The notes: generated by a model not told the origin, from the sequence alone. Shown: positions 8,459 to 16,576, counted from the stretch's first letter. The stretch: 57,446 nucleotides of DNA from Treponema sp. (GCA_017962415.1 JAGCVK010000067.1:1-57446); one strand, 5' to 3'. Translations and numbers: made by a program.

Positions 8459-8505
8459 GACTTTTTCGAAGAAAAAGTCGGTAAGCACGCTTGCGTGCGA
8501 CCAAC
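8459..8505 (+). repeat. Two-hairpin module behind iorA
   Basis: A perfect stem GACTTTTT...AAAAAGTC (8459-8479) is followed directly by GGTAA, a GCACGC-TT-GCGTGC stem (8485-8498) and GACCAAC. The same order of parts occurs behind pta at 15914-15962. It starts five bases downstream of the iorA stop. Confidence 0.7.
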
Positions 8506-8510
8506 GCCTG

Positions 8511-10283
8511 CTAGAGGGCACCAAATTTACACATCTGGCTGCAAACGCCACAGCCAACACACAATGTTGTATCAATCTTTGCTTTTCCGCCTTTCATCGA
8601 AATAGCAGGACAGCCAATTTTCATACACATTTTGCAACTCTTGCACTTATCCTGATCAACAACAAGCGGAGGATTATGTTTTACTTCTTTCAAAAGCGCA
8701 CAAGGTCTGCGGCTGATAATAAGGCTTGGCTCGTTTGCTTCTAATTCTTCGCGCACGGCCGCTTCGCATTCTGCAATGTTGTACGGATCAACTACGCGCA
8801 CGCGGTTAATTCCCATAGCACGAGCAAGAGCTTCCAAGTCTACGCGGCCGGCAGGCTCACCATATAAATTCTTTCCAGTTGTAGGATTCTGCTGATGTCC
8901 AGTCATACCAGTAATTGAGTTATCCAAAACAATAACCGTTGAGTTCGACTGATTATAAGCAATGCTTGCCAATCCGGTCATTCCCGAATGCATAAAGGTA
9001 GAATCACCAATTACAGCAACAGATTTCTTTTCGTTTTCTGCTCCACCAGCCTTGTTCCAGCCGTGAAGTCCGCTAAAACTTGCGCCCATACACAAAGTAA
9101 CGTCCATTGCGCTAAGCGGAGCAACGCTACCCAAAGTGTAACAACCAATATCACCAAATACAGTAACCTTAAGTTTGTTCAAAGCATAGAACATTCCGCG
9201 GTGAGGACAACCTGCGCACATAATCGGCGGGCGAACAGGAATCTGCACGCCGTCGAGCTTTGTGCCCTGTGGAACTTCCTTTCCAAAAGCGCTAGCAACA
9301 AGATTCTGACTAAACTCGCCGCAAATTGGGAACATATCTTTTCCGTGAATTTCACATTTTAAACCAAGACCGCGAACAAACTGCTCAATAATCGGGTCAA
9401 GTTCTTCAACAACAATAAGTTTTTCAAGGCCTTCTGCAAACTTTTTAATCATATCTGCCGGCAAAGGATTTACCATTCCAAGCTTCAAAATATTTACAGA
9501 ATCACCAAGAACTTCTTTTACATACTGATAACTTGTAGATGAAGTGATGATACCAACTTTATCACCTGATACGGTGGTTGAGCCTGTCGAAACTACCGCA
9601 GATGTCGCTGCCTTCTCAATTCTATTAATTCCGCTAGTTTCAGACCACTTAGCTAAATCAGCCATTCTCTGCTCAACAAACGGGTGGCGGCGAATAGCAT
9701 TAGCCGGAGCCATAACGTACTTGCTGATATTCTTTTCATAAATCTTGTGCTCAGGAACAACGCGCTCAGCAGGTTCAGTAATACTCTGGCTGTGAGCAAC
9801 GCGGGTGCACATTTTGTACAAAACAGGAGTATCAAATTTTTCGCTGATTTCAAAAGCCATAGCGGCAAAGCGGCGAGCTTCATCAGCATCACTTGGCTCA
9901 ATCATAGGAACCTTAGATGCAATTGCGTGATGGCGGCTATCCTGCTCGTTTTGAGATGAATGCATTCCAGGATCATCAGCAACGCCAATAACAAGGCCGG
10001 CATTTACACCAGTGTAGCTCATTGTGTAAAGAGGATCGGCTGCAACGTTCAAACCAACGTGCTTCATACCACAGAATGCGCGGCGGCCTGCCAGACACGC
10101 ACCAAAAGCCGACTCAAGAGCAACTTTTTCGTTCGGTGCCCATTCACAATAGATTTCTTTAAATCTTGCGGCTTCTTCAGTAATCTCCGTACTAGGAGTT
10201 CCCGGATAACTTGAAATAACCTCACAGCCAGCTTCAAACAAACCACGCGCAGCTGCGGCATTTCCTAACATCAGTTGTTTCAT
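8511..10283 (-). CDS. iorA: Indolepyruvate:ferredoxin oxidoreductase, alpha subunit
   Basis: A 590-residue, full-length IorA. The N-terminal domain begins GNAAAARGLFEAG and contains SSYPGTPSTEITE. The thiamine-diphosphate site is marked by GDIGCYTLG and, later, GDSTFMHSG with LDNSITGMTGHQ (about 420-460). Two [4Fe-4S] motifs close the protein (CKSCKMC...CP and CVGCGVC...C, about 547-586). With iorB it links aryl pyruvates to aryl-acetyl-CoA through ferredoxin; the direction depends on the cell's redox state. AAGGGAAATCG before the ATG is a good ribosome site. The stop is followed at once by repeat modules. Confidence 0.95.
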   Translation of the reverse strand: MKQLMLGNAAAARGLFEAGCEVISSYPGTPSTEITEEAARFKEIYCEWAPNEKVALESAFGACLAGRRAFCGMKHVGLNVAADPLYTMSYTGVNAGLVIGVADDPGMHSSQNEQDSRHHAIASKVPMIEPSDADEARRFAAMAFEISEKFDTPVLYKMCTRVAHSQSITEPAERVVPEHKIYEKNISKYVMAPANAIRRHPFVEQRMADLAKWSETSGINRIEKAATSAVVSTGSTTVSGDKVGIITSSTSYQYVKEVLGDSVNILKLGMVNPLPADMIKKFAEGLEKLIVVEELDPIIEQFVRGLGLKCEIHGKDMFPICGEFSQNLVASAFGKEVPQGTKLDGVQIPVRPPIMCAGCPHRGMFYALNKLKVTVFGDIGCYTLGSVAPLSAMDVTLCMGASFSGLHGWNKAGGAENEKKSVAVIGDSTFMHSGMTGLASIAYNQSNSTVIVLDNSITGMTGHQQNPTTGKNLYGEPAGRVDLEALARAMGINRVRVVDPYNIAECEAAVREELEANEPSLIISRRPCALLKEVKHNPPLVVDQDKCKSCKMCMKIGCPAISMKGGKAKIDTTLCVGCGVCSQMCKFGAL

Positions 10284-10384
10284 CGATTTCCCTTATAAAA
10301 TTTTAAAATTATTTTTTAGTGAGAATGCAATTTTACTGTGATTTTTAATAATGGTAAATACACCGACGAAATTAGCAACAAATT

Positions 10385-11500
10385 TCAGGCAAAAGCACCA
10401 GCAACATCTTTTAAAAGCTCAGTAATCTTTAAGCCCTGAGGGCAATGGCCCTGACAATTTCCGCAACCAACACATTCAGCTGGATTTCCGCTTTTTTTAA
10501 GTTCTTCGCCATAATGCCATTTAAAAGAAGCAACACCATAACGCTTGCTTTCATTATAAAGTTCAAACATACGCGGAATATTAATGTTCACAGGACAACC
10601 GCCGTTAGTTTCATCAACACAATAGCGGCACGCTGTACAAGGAATCGCAATAGTAGATTTTATCAGTTCTGTAGCGCGGCGTACGCAATCCTGCTCAGCT
10701 TCGCTAAGCGGAACAAAATCCTTCATATACGACATATTATCACGCAATTGTTCCATATTACTCATACCGCTAAGAACAACAAGAATATTATCCATACTTG
10801 CGCAATAACGCACAGCCCAGCTTGCAACGCTTGCTTTAGGATTAAAATCCGTAAAAATCTTTTTAGCATCGTCCATAATATTCGCAAGGCTGCCGCCCTT
10901 AATCGGTTCCATAATAGAAACCGGAATTCCATAGCGCTTGCAAATTTCGTAACATTTGCGGCTTTGAACGTTCTCGCTTTCCCAGTCAATATAGTTAATC
11001 TGAAGCTGAACAAGCTCAACTTCAGGGTGCTTACTTAACATCATTTCCAAAGCCTCAGCCGAATCATGAAAGCTAAAGCCCGGATGCTTGATTTTTCCTT
11101 CAGCCTTCATTTTCTGCATCCATTCAAAAGCACCAAGCTTTTCGGCAGTTGCAAAAACCTCGCGATTCAGCGCATGCAAAAAATAATAATCAAAATATTC
11201 AACGCCGCATTTTTTCAGCTGTTCATCAAAAGTTTTCTGCAAATCAGCCGGGTCTGTTTTTCCCCAAAGCGGCATTTTGCTCGTAACCTGAAATTTTTCG
11301 CGAGGATATCTTTTTGCCACAAGTTCCCCAAAAACCCGCTCAGAAAATCCGCCGTGATAAACCCACGCTGTATCAAAATATGAAAAACCTTCGGCCATAT
11401 AAGCATCAATCATTTCCCGAGTCTTTTCCAAATCAATATTTCCCCAGGTTTTATCTTCCGAATAAGGAAGTCTCATCAACCCAAAACCAAGTTTTTTCAT
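10385..11500 (-). CDS. Aldo/keto reductase with C-terminal ferredoxin-like motifs
   Basis: A 371-residue protein. An aldo/keto reductase barrel fills about residues 1-270, and the catalytic tetrad can be read as D43, Y48, K75 and H109. A C-terminal extension carries cysteine motifs CTACRYC...CP (about 297-313) and CVGCGNCQGHCP (about 342-353), typical of the Fe-S AKR family of anaerobes. The substrate is unknown. It lies about 100 bases upstream of iorA on the same strand and may be co-transcribed, but the gap allows separate transcription. A modular hairpin element lies directly before its ribosome site (AGGAGC). Confidence 0.9.
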   Translation of the reverse strand: MKKLGFGLMRLPYSEDKTWGNIDLEKTREMIDAYMAEGFSYFDTAWVYHGGFSERVFGELVAKRYPREKFQVTSKMPLWGKTDPADLQKTFDEQLKKCGVEYFDYYFLHALNREVFATAEKLGAFEWMQKMKAEGKIKHPGFSFHDSAEALEMMLSKHPEVELVQLQINYIDWESENVQSRKCYEICKRYGIPVSIMEPIKGGSLANIMDDAKKIFTDFNPKASVASWAVRYCASMDNILVVLSGMSNMEQLRDNMSYMKDFVPLSEAEQDCVRRATELIKSTIAIPCTACRYCVDETNGGCPVNINIPRMFELYNESKRYGVASFKWHYGEELKKSGNPAECVGCGNCQGHCPQGLKITELLKDVAGAFA

Positions 11501-11523
11501 ATTTGCTCCTATAAAATAAGATT

Positions 11524-11630
11524 AAATGAGGGGAAGGTCTTCCCCTCGCTTCAGCCCGATACTCGGTCTTCCGCTCCCCCTTCTCCTAGGGGGACGCAGC
11601 AAGCTGCTTTCCCCCTAAAACCCCCATTCT
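11524..11630 (-). repeat. GC-rich modular hairpin element upstream of the aldo/keto reductase
   Basis: On the minus strand: a stem AGGGGG...CCCCCT with an inner GCAGCTTGCTGC palindrome, then AGAAGGGGGAGCGGA, then AAGCGAGGGGAAG and a GGGGAAGACCTTCCCC hairpin that ends about 25 bases before the start codon. The order and motifs match the copies at 43725 and 24761. Confidence 0.75.
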
Positions 11631-11722
11631 CCTCAAAAATCCGCCAAGAAACTTCAATTTTTATTATAAATTATAAATCAAAATTTTATTGTAAAAAAAC
11701 TCACATAAATTGTAAGAAATTT

Positions 11723-12487
11723 TTACAGGTTTTCTTCAATCCAGCGGGCAACGCCGTCATTTTCGTTAGAAAGGCAAATTTCATCGGCGGCAGCTTTAAC
11801 TTCGGCAATTGCGTTTTGCATTGCAATTCCTTTGCCACAAAATTTGAGCATTCCAATATCGCTAAAATCATCACCAAAAGAAACAATATTTTGCGCACTA
11901 ACTTTTAAATGGCTGCACAATTGTTCAATTGCCTTTTCTTTTACAGCGCCTTTTTTGCTAAGTTTGTACCAGGGAATATCAGAAAAAGGAAGAAAATCAA
12001 TTTGATTAATTCCAACCGCGCCAGCAATTTTTTCGATTTTGGCGCTGTCCAAAGTTTCAACGCACATTTTCATTCCAGGCTCATCAAAATCAGAAAAATC
12101 ATTGTAAGTCCAAAAACTGTCGCCAAGATTTTCTTTTGAATTACAATAAAGGGCTTTTTCATTATCAACAGAAAGAGTAACGTCGTTGCCGCAAACTTCA
12201 TAAGCTGCCTGAATCAGTTTTTTGATTTCGCTTGCAGAAAACTCGCACGAATAAATTTTTTCGCCGCGAAAGCTCGCAATTCCGCCGCCATTTGTAATAA
12301 GAATGTCGGGATTAATTCCTTCCAGAAATGGAAGCGCATTCACTTTTGCTCGTGAAGTACAAACACCAAAAAGCAGGCCTTTTTTCTGAGCCTGGCAAAT
12401 CACATCTTTTGAATAATCAGAAATTGATTTATCGTCACGAAAGAGAGTTCCGTCTAAATCAGTTAAAATAATTTTTAGTTTTTCCAT
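11723..12487 (-). CDS. HAD-superfamily (Cof-type) sugar-phosphate phosphatase
   Basis: A 254-residue protein of the Cof/YbjI class. The nucleophile motif DLDGT is at residues 10-14, a cap domain occupies the middle, and the metal-binding GDDFSD motif is near residue 198. These enzymes remove phosphate from sugar phosphates, FMN or similar small molecules, and substrates cannot be told from sequence. It lies 72 bases downstream of the LMW phosphatase gene, so the two may be co-transcribed. Confidence 0.88.
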   Translation of the reverse strand: MEKLKIILTDLDGTLFRDDKSISDYSKDVICQAQKKGLLFGVCTSRAKVNALPFLEGINPDILITNGGGIASFRGEKIYSCEFSASEIKKLIQAAYEVCGNDVTLSVDNEKALYCNSKENLGDSFWTYNDFSDFDEPGMKMCVETLDSAKIEKIAGAVGINQIDFLPFSDIPWYKLSKKGAVKEKAIEQLCSHLKVSAQNIVSFGDDFSDIGMLKFCGKGIAMQNAIAEVKAAADEICLSNENDGVARWIEENL

Positions 12488-12559
12488 ATAAAATTATGGA
12501 AGATATCTCGCAAAGTTTCAAGAGAAAAATCATAAATAACAAACTAAGATTATGCAGTT

Positions 12560-13012
12560 TTACGCGCTAAGCAACTTTAGCAAAGCCGAGCAGCCTTCCA
12601 AAACATCTTCGTAAGTCTGATCAAAATTGCCAGTATACCAGGGATCTGCAATGTCGCGATTTTTGCCGGCAAACGAAAGCAGGCTCACAATTTTATTTTT
12701 CGGATCATTATCCCAGCAGCGTCTCATATAAAAAACATTTTCATCGTCCATTGCAATAAGATAATCATAATAATCATAATCTGCACGCGTAATTTGGCGA
12801 GCCGCACGGCGACTAAAAGGAATTTTTTGCTCAATTAATTTTTGTCTTGTTCCATAATGAATATCGTTGCCAATTTCTTCGCGGCTAGTTGCAGCCGATT
12901 CAATCAAAAAATCATTTTCAAGGCCTGCGCGTCTTACAAGCTCTTTCATAACAAACTCGGCCATTGGCGAGCGGCAAATATTTCCGTGACACACAAAAAG
13001 AATTTTCGTCAT
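12560..13012 (-). CDS. Low-molecular-weight protein-tyrosine phosphatase
   Basis: A 150-residue enzyme with the P-loop CHGNICRS (nucleophile C8, arginine R14) and the general-acid DPW motif near residue 119, followed by GNFDQTYEDV. Length and motifs are typical of the Wzb/YwlE class. Target could be a tyrosine kinase or phospho-arginine; no partner kinase is in the window. No strong Shine-Dalgarno is seen beyond GGAGA near the ATG. It is divergent from the structured RNA that starts near 13100. Confidence 0.92.
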   Translation of the reverse strand: MTKILFVCHGNICRSPMAEFVMKELVRRAGLENDFLIESAATSREEIGNDIHYGTRQKLIEQKIPFSRRAARQITRADYDYYDYLIAMDDENVFYMRRCWDNDPKNKIVSLLSFAGKNRDIADPWYTGNFDQTYEDVLEGCSALLKLLSA

Positions 13013-13065
13013 AAAAAAATCTCCAGAAAATTTTGCTAATTATACAAAAATTTTGATTTTTTTTC

Positions 13066-13093
13066 TTGCAATATCTAAAAGCTGTGTTATTAT
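13066..13093 (+). promoter_or_regulatory. Promoter of the structured leader RNA
   Basis: TTGCAA (13066-13071) and TATTAT (13088-13093) are 16 bases apart, which puts the RNA start near 13100, at the first base of the first predicted stem. Confidence 0.6.
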
Positions 13094-13099
13094 AAAGAT

Positions 13100-13304
13100 G
13101 TAGCCAAGAGCGAGATGAGGACGCAAACCGGCTGCTTGAAGGGAGGCAAAATGCAATTACCGACAAAGAGAGATAACCTGGTCGAGGTTATATAATACGT
13201 AGACAATTTTGGAGCGCCAGCGGCTTTCTGCTGGAAAAATTATAGTGCCAATCCTTAGTTGATTGAAAGCACATTACAGGCCGGTTATTACACCGGCTTT
13301 TTTT
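13100..13304 (+). ncRNA. Structured leader or small RNA of unknown class
   Basis: About 200 bases run from a promoter to an intrinsic terminator (stem GCCGGT/ACCGGC at 13280-13297, then T's), 36 bases before the esterase gene. Several stems can be drawn. P1 pairs GTAGCC (13100-13105) with GGCTGC (13130-13135). A perfect ATAACCT/AGGTTAT hairpin lies at about 13173-13191, and a CCAGC/GCTGG hairpin at about 13217-13234. AACCGGC at 13126-13132 overlaps P1 and could instead pair with GCCGGTT (13280-13286), opening the terminator. That is riboswitch or attenuator logic. I could not match it to a known class. It might also be a free small RNA. Confidence 0.55.
13280..13304 (+). terminator. Intrinsic terminator ending the leader RNA
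   Basis: A six-base-pair GC-rich stem with a short loop is followed by seven T's. It lies before the esterase start, so it must be read through or avoided if both are on one transcript. Confidence 0.8.
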
Positions 13305-13340
13305 ATATTTTAAAACTTTTAGGAGATAAAATTTCCGCTT

Positions 13341-14786
13341 ATGAAACGAAAAAGTATTTTTCTTCTAATTCTTCTTTTTACTTCCACAATTTTTTCGCAA
13401 ACCTTTTTTGAATCTCTTGAACCGGGCGAAAATCAAATTGCGGTTTATGTTGCGTCGTGCGATTGGGGGCCTTGCATTGAAAAAGTTGTTGCCCACACAA
13501 AAATTACTTTTGAACCGGATTCTCCATATTTAAAAGATTTTGAAATTGACCGCCTTATTTATCAACAAGGCTCGACAATGGGAATTGCAAAAGGCGAACT
13601 TACAATCACAGAAGTTTTTGTATCTGATTCAAAAGGCAACAAAGTAAATACTCCAAGCAATTACGTTACAATGCTTACAGACGTTTATCCAGATGCAGAA
13701 AATTCAAATCCTTTTATCAGCAATTCTGCAAGCAGCATTTTTGAATTGTATTACAGCTATCGCGTGCAAAACGACAGCCTGAACATTAACATTCCAAACG
13801 TTCAAGGTTTTGTTTGCAAAGATGTTTCAAAGTTTTCGCAAAAATCTTTTGAACACAAAATGCTGCTTCAAGATGTTGAAATGGAAGTAAATCTAAAATA
13901 TATGTTTTATCTTCCAGAAACTAATTCCGAAAAAAAGATTCCGCTGATTCTTTGGTTTCACGGGCTTGGAGAAAGCGGCACAAATCCATATCTTGTTTTG
14001 CTTGGCACAAAATCAAGCGCATTAGCCGGCCCTAAAATTCAAAGTTATTTTGAAAATGGAATTGCAATTTTGGCTCCGCAATGTCCAAGCGGCTGGCTTG
14101 AAACTACAGAAGTTGGAGCAATGGGAATTCGTTATTGGGCACCAGTTGATATCGACGCCCCTATTAAAAAAATCACAAATCCTGTAAAAAAATTTTTTAA
14201 TAAGATTTTTGAATTTGAAGGCCGCAAAAATCCCGAACCCGAAGAAGATCCTTTTGCAGCTGTTTCCTATTATACAGAACCAGTTACCGCTTTGCTTTAT
14301 GATTTTCTTGAAGCGCACCCCGAAATTGACAGAGACCGCATTTATGTAGGCGGCTGTTCTGCCGGCGGTTATATGACAATGAATATGATGATTCAACATT
14401 CAGATATTTTTGCGGCGGCATTTCCAACCTGCGAATATTATCTTGATAGCAAAATCACAGATTCTCAAATAAAAGAACTTGCTCAAAAGCCGCTTTGGTT
14501 CACTTATTCTTTAAACGATACAACTGTAAAACCCGAAAACTGCTGTATTCCTACAATAAAAAGGCTAAAAATAGCAGGCGCAAAAAATCTCAAAATTTCT
14601 GAATTTCCGAATGTAATTGATTTAACTGGAAAATATTATAAAAATCGCAAAGCCAAAAAAGATGATGATGATTTTGAAAAACCTTTTGAGTACGACGGCC
14701 ACTACAGCTGGATTTATGTTTTAGACGATCTTTGCTACGATGAAAATGAATCGCTTTTTGAATGGCTGAGTCATCAATCAAAATAA
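13341..14786 (+). CDS. Secreted alpha/beta-hydrolase (esterase / depolymerase-like)
   Basis: A 481-residue protein with a signal peptide (about residues 1-20, cut near FSQ). Residues 20-170 form an N-terminal region I do not recognise. The rest is an alpha/beta hydrolase like the feruloyl-esterase and poly-hydroxybutyrate-depolymerase group. LILWFHGLGESG (about 202-213) is the oxyanion region, and GCSAGG gives the nucleophile S340. D509-type acid and the final histidine are probably in LNDTTV and DGHYSW. Substrate unknown; release of acyl or feruloyl groups from plant fibre would fit the GH115/GH8 genes. It may be controlled by the RNA upstream. Confidence 0.8.
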   Translation: MKRKSIFLLILLFTSTIFSQTFFESLEPGENQIAVYVASCDWGPCIEKVVAHTKITFEPDSPYLKDFEIDRLIYQQGSTMGIAKGELTITEVFVSDSKGNKVNTPSNYVTMLTDVYPDAENSNPFISNSASSIFELYYSYRVQNDSLNINIPNVQGFVCKDVSKFSQKSFEHKMLLQDVEMEVNLKYMFYLPETNSEKKIPLILWFHGLGESGTNPYLVLLGTKSSALAGPKIQSYFENGIAILAPQCPSGWLETTEVGAMGIRYWAPVDIDAPIKKITNPVKKFFNKIFEFEGRKNPEPEEDPFAAVSYYTEPVTALLYDFLEAHPEIDRDRIYVGGCSAGGYMTMNMMIQHSDIFAAAFPTCEYYLDSKITDSQIKELAQKPLWFTYSLNDTTVKPENCCIPTIKRLKIAGAKNLKISEFPNVIDLTGKYYKNRKAKKDDDDFEKPFEYDGHYSWIYVLDDLCYDENESLFEWLSHQSK

Positions 14787-14806
14787 TTTTGTTTCCTAAT
14801 TTTGTG

Positions 14807-14835
14807 TTGAAAAATGGCCTTTTAAGTTGTATTCT
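14807..14835 (+). promoter_or_regulatory. Promoter of pta
   Basis: TTGAAA (14807-14812) and TATTCT (14830-14835) with 17 bases between, about 37 bases before the pta start codon. Confidence 0.6.
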
Positions 14836-14871
14836 GAATTTATTAATTTTTATAATCTAAAGAAGGTAAAT

Positions 14872-15903
14872 ATGAGTTTCGTTGAAGATTTGCTCAAAAA
14901 AGCAAAAGCTGCAAACAAAACAATCGTACTTTGCGAAGGCGAAGACAAACGCGTTGTAGAAGCAGCTTCAAAAATCGTAAAAGATGGAATCGCAAAAATC
15001 ATTTTGATTGGTAGCGACGAGGATATTAAGGCAAGCGGAAGCACAGCTGATTTGAGCGGAGTTACAATCGTTGACCCGGCAAAAGACGCAAATGCAGACA
15101 AATATGCAGAACTTCTTTTTAAAGCTCGCGAAGGAAAAATCAATAAAAAAACTGGGGAACCAGAATATGCTGATGTTGCAGCTGCAAAAGCCGCAATTCT
15201 TAAAGATCACACAATGTACGGTGCTTTGATTTTGAAAGCTGGCGATGCAGACGGATTTGTAAGCGGTGCCTGCCACTCAACAGCTAACACTTTGCGTCCA
15301 GGACTTCAGGTTATTAAAACAGCACCTGGCTTTAAGACAGTTTCAAGCTGCTTTATTATGGTTGCTCCAGAAGGCGGAAACAAATACGTTCCAGAAGGAG
15401 TTGCAGTATTTGGTGACTGTGCTATCAACATTGAACCAAGTGCAGAAGAACTTTGCGACATTGCTCTTGCTTCTGCTGACACAGCAAAAAAGATTGCAGG
15501 AATTGATCCACGCGTTGCAATGCTTTCATTCTCTACAAAAGGCAGCGGAAACGACGCTAAGTTCTACGATACAGTTTCTAAAGTTCAGAAAGCTACAGAA
15601 CTTGCAAAGGCAGCAGCTCCAGATTTAGCTTTGGACGGAGAATTCCAGTTCGACGCAGCAGTTGCTCCAGAAGTTGGAGAACTCAAGGCTCCAGGAAGCA
15701 AAGTTGCAGGCCACGCTAACACATTCATCTTCCCTAACATCAACGCTGGTAACATTGGTTACAAGATTTGTCAGAGAATGGGCGGCTGGATGGCAATTGG
15801 TCCAATCTGTCAGGGTTTTGCAAAACCTTTGAACGACCTCAGCCGCGGTTGTAACGTAGACGACATTATCGCTACAGTTGCCGTAACTGCTTTGCAAGCA
15901 TAA
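14872..15903 (+). CDS. pta: Phosphate acetyltransferase
   Basis: A 343-residue, single-domain Pta, which interconverts acetyl-CoA and acetyl phosphate in acetate formation. Typical family features are ILCEGED-like VLCEGEDKRVVEAA near the start, SGACHSTANTLRPGLQ (about 129-144) and FPNINAGNIGYK (about 290-301). I chose the ATG at 14872 because AGAAGG lies before it; an earlier in-frame start exists. The acetate kinase gene is not in the window. The last ten codons (TVAVTALQA and stop) are repeated with synonymous changes 57 bases downstream; see the findings. Codon use is otherwise like its neighbours. Confidence 0.95.
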   Translation: MSFVEDLLKKAKAANKTIVLCEGEDKRVVEAASKIVKDGIAKIILIGSDEDIKASGSTADLSGVTIVDPAKDANADKYAELLFKAREGKINKKTGEPEYADVAAAKAAILKDHTMYGALILKAGDADGFVSGACHSTANTLRPGLQVIKTAPGFKTVSSCFIMVAPEGGNKYVPEGVAVFGDCAINIEPSAEELCDIALASADTAKKIAGIDPRVAMLSFSTKGSGNDAKFYDTVSKVQKATELAKAAAPDLALDGEFQFDAAVAPEVGELKAPGSKVAGHANTFIFPNINAGNIGYKICQRMGGWMAIGPICQGFAKPLNDLSRGCNVDDIIATVAVTALQA

Positions 15904-15913
15904 CTGAAACTGC

Positions 15914-15962
15914 AAGTTTGCCGCAGGCAAACTTGGTAAGCACGCGAAAGCGTGCGACCAAC
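15914..15962 (+). repeat. Two-hairpin module behind pta
   Basis: A perfect AAGTTTGCC...GGCAAACTT stem (15914-15934) is followed by GGTAA, a GCACGC-GAAA-GCGTGC stem (15940-15955) and GACCAAC. This is the same order of parts as at 8459-8505. The first stem differs in sequence but keeps its pairing. Confidence 0.75.
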
Positions 15963-15990
15963 AGTTGCTGTAACAGCTTTACAGGCCTAA
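15961..15990 (+). pseudogene. Second, synonymously recoded copy of the pta 3' end
   Basis: Thirty bases align without gaps to the last ten codons of pta (15874-15903). Five bases differ, all at third codon positions and all silent: GCC/GCT, ACT/ACA, TTG/TTA, CAA/CAG, GCA/GCC. Both copies read TVAVTALQA and TAA. This copy has no start or upstream reading frame of its own and so is a relic. Confidence 0.85.
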
Positions 15991-16026
15991 GGTCAAAAGA
16001 AACTTCAATATCACTAAAGTTTTTAA

Positions 16027-16055
16027 TTGACACTTAATACTTCATTGCATATACT
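16027..16055 (+). promoter_or_regulatory. Strong sigma-70 promoter of the 165-residue protein gene
   Basis: TTGACA (16027-16032) and TATACT (16050-16055) with exactly 17 bases between. It has the best -35 box in the window. The predicted start of RNA is about 13 bases before the ATG. Confidence 0.75.
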
Positions 16056-16074
16056 AAAACTAAAGGTTTATGCA

Positions 16075-16572
16075 ATGGAGCTTTCAGACGCGTTAAAAAA
16101 GTTGCTGCCCGCTTTTGAGCAGTATTACACAGTAAAAAAAGAAACAACATCACCATTTTGCGCCGAAGCAGAATTCCGCTCGCACAACGAGCAGTATTTT
16201 CTTGTACGCCAGGCACACATTGCAGATATTGATTCAAACGAATTTGTTTTTTTTGCATTAATTCCCGAATTAAATAATCAAAATCTAAATGAACTTTCAC
16301 AAGCAGCGTGGAGCAACGGGCTTTCCCGCGTAAAACCTTATAACGGCCACCGCAATTCTGATATCACTTTAATTATTCTTACAAACAGCATTTTGCAAGA
16401 CACAAAAAAATCAATCAAAAAAACAAAACTTCACAAATCATATAAGTTCAGTTTTTACGGCTGGAGCAATTTTAAACTTGCAGTTGCAGAACTAAACACA
16501 AATTCAGTTTATTTCAACAGATTCGGCAAAGATTACCGCAAACTGCTGAATAAAAATATTTTTAACAGATAA
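16075..16572 (+). CDS. Small conserved-looking protein of unknown function
   Basis: A 165-residue soluble protein without signal peptide or membrane helix. It is rich in aromatic residues and lysine near its end. The fold is not recognisable from motifs; it resembles a group of small uncharacterised Clostridia/spirochaete proteins, but I cannot name it securely. I chose the ATG at 16075 because the promoter at 16027-16055 makes RNA from about 16062, so the earlier TTG start is ruled out, and AAAGG lies before this ATG. It is monocistronic, with a terminator-like hairpin after it. Confidence 0.75.
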   Translation: MELSDALKKLLPAFEQYYTVKKETTSPFCAEAEFRSHNEQYFLVRQAHIADIDSNEFVFFALIPELNNQNLNELSQAAWSNGLSRVKPYNGHRNSDITLIILTNSILQDTKKSIKKTKLHKSYKFSFYGWSNFKLAVAELNTNSVYFNRFGKDYRKLLNKNIFNR

Positions 16573-16576
16573 ATCA

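Noticed and set aside
13170-13215. TPP-riboswitch-like words (ACCTGGTC and TAATACGTAG) in the leader RNA
   Set aside because: The CTGAGA box and the rest of the THI core are missing, and the order and spacing do not fit. I treat it as chance until a covariance search is run.
13100-13304. 6S RNA, tmRNA, RNase P or SRP RNA
   Set aside because: No closing long stem with central bubble, no tag reading frame with CCA end, and no conserved RNase P or SRP core sequence is present.
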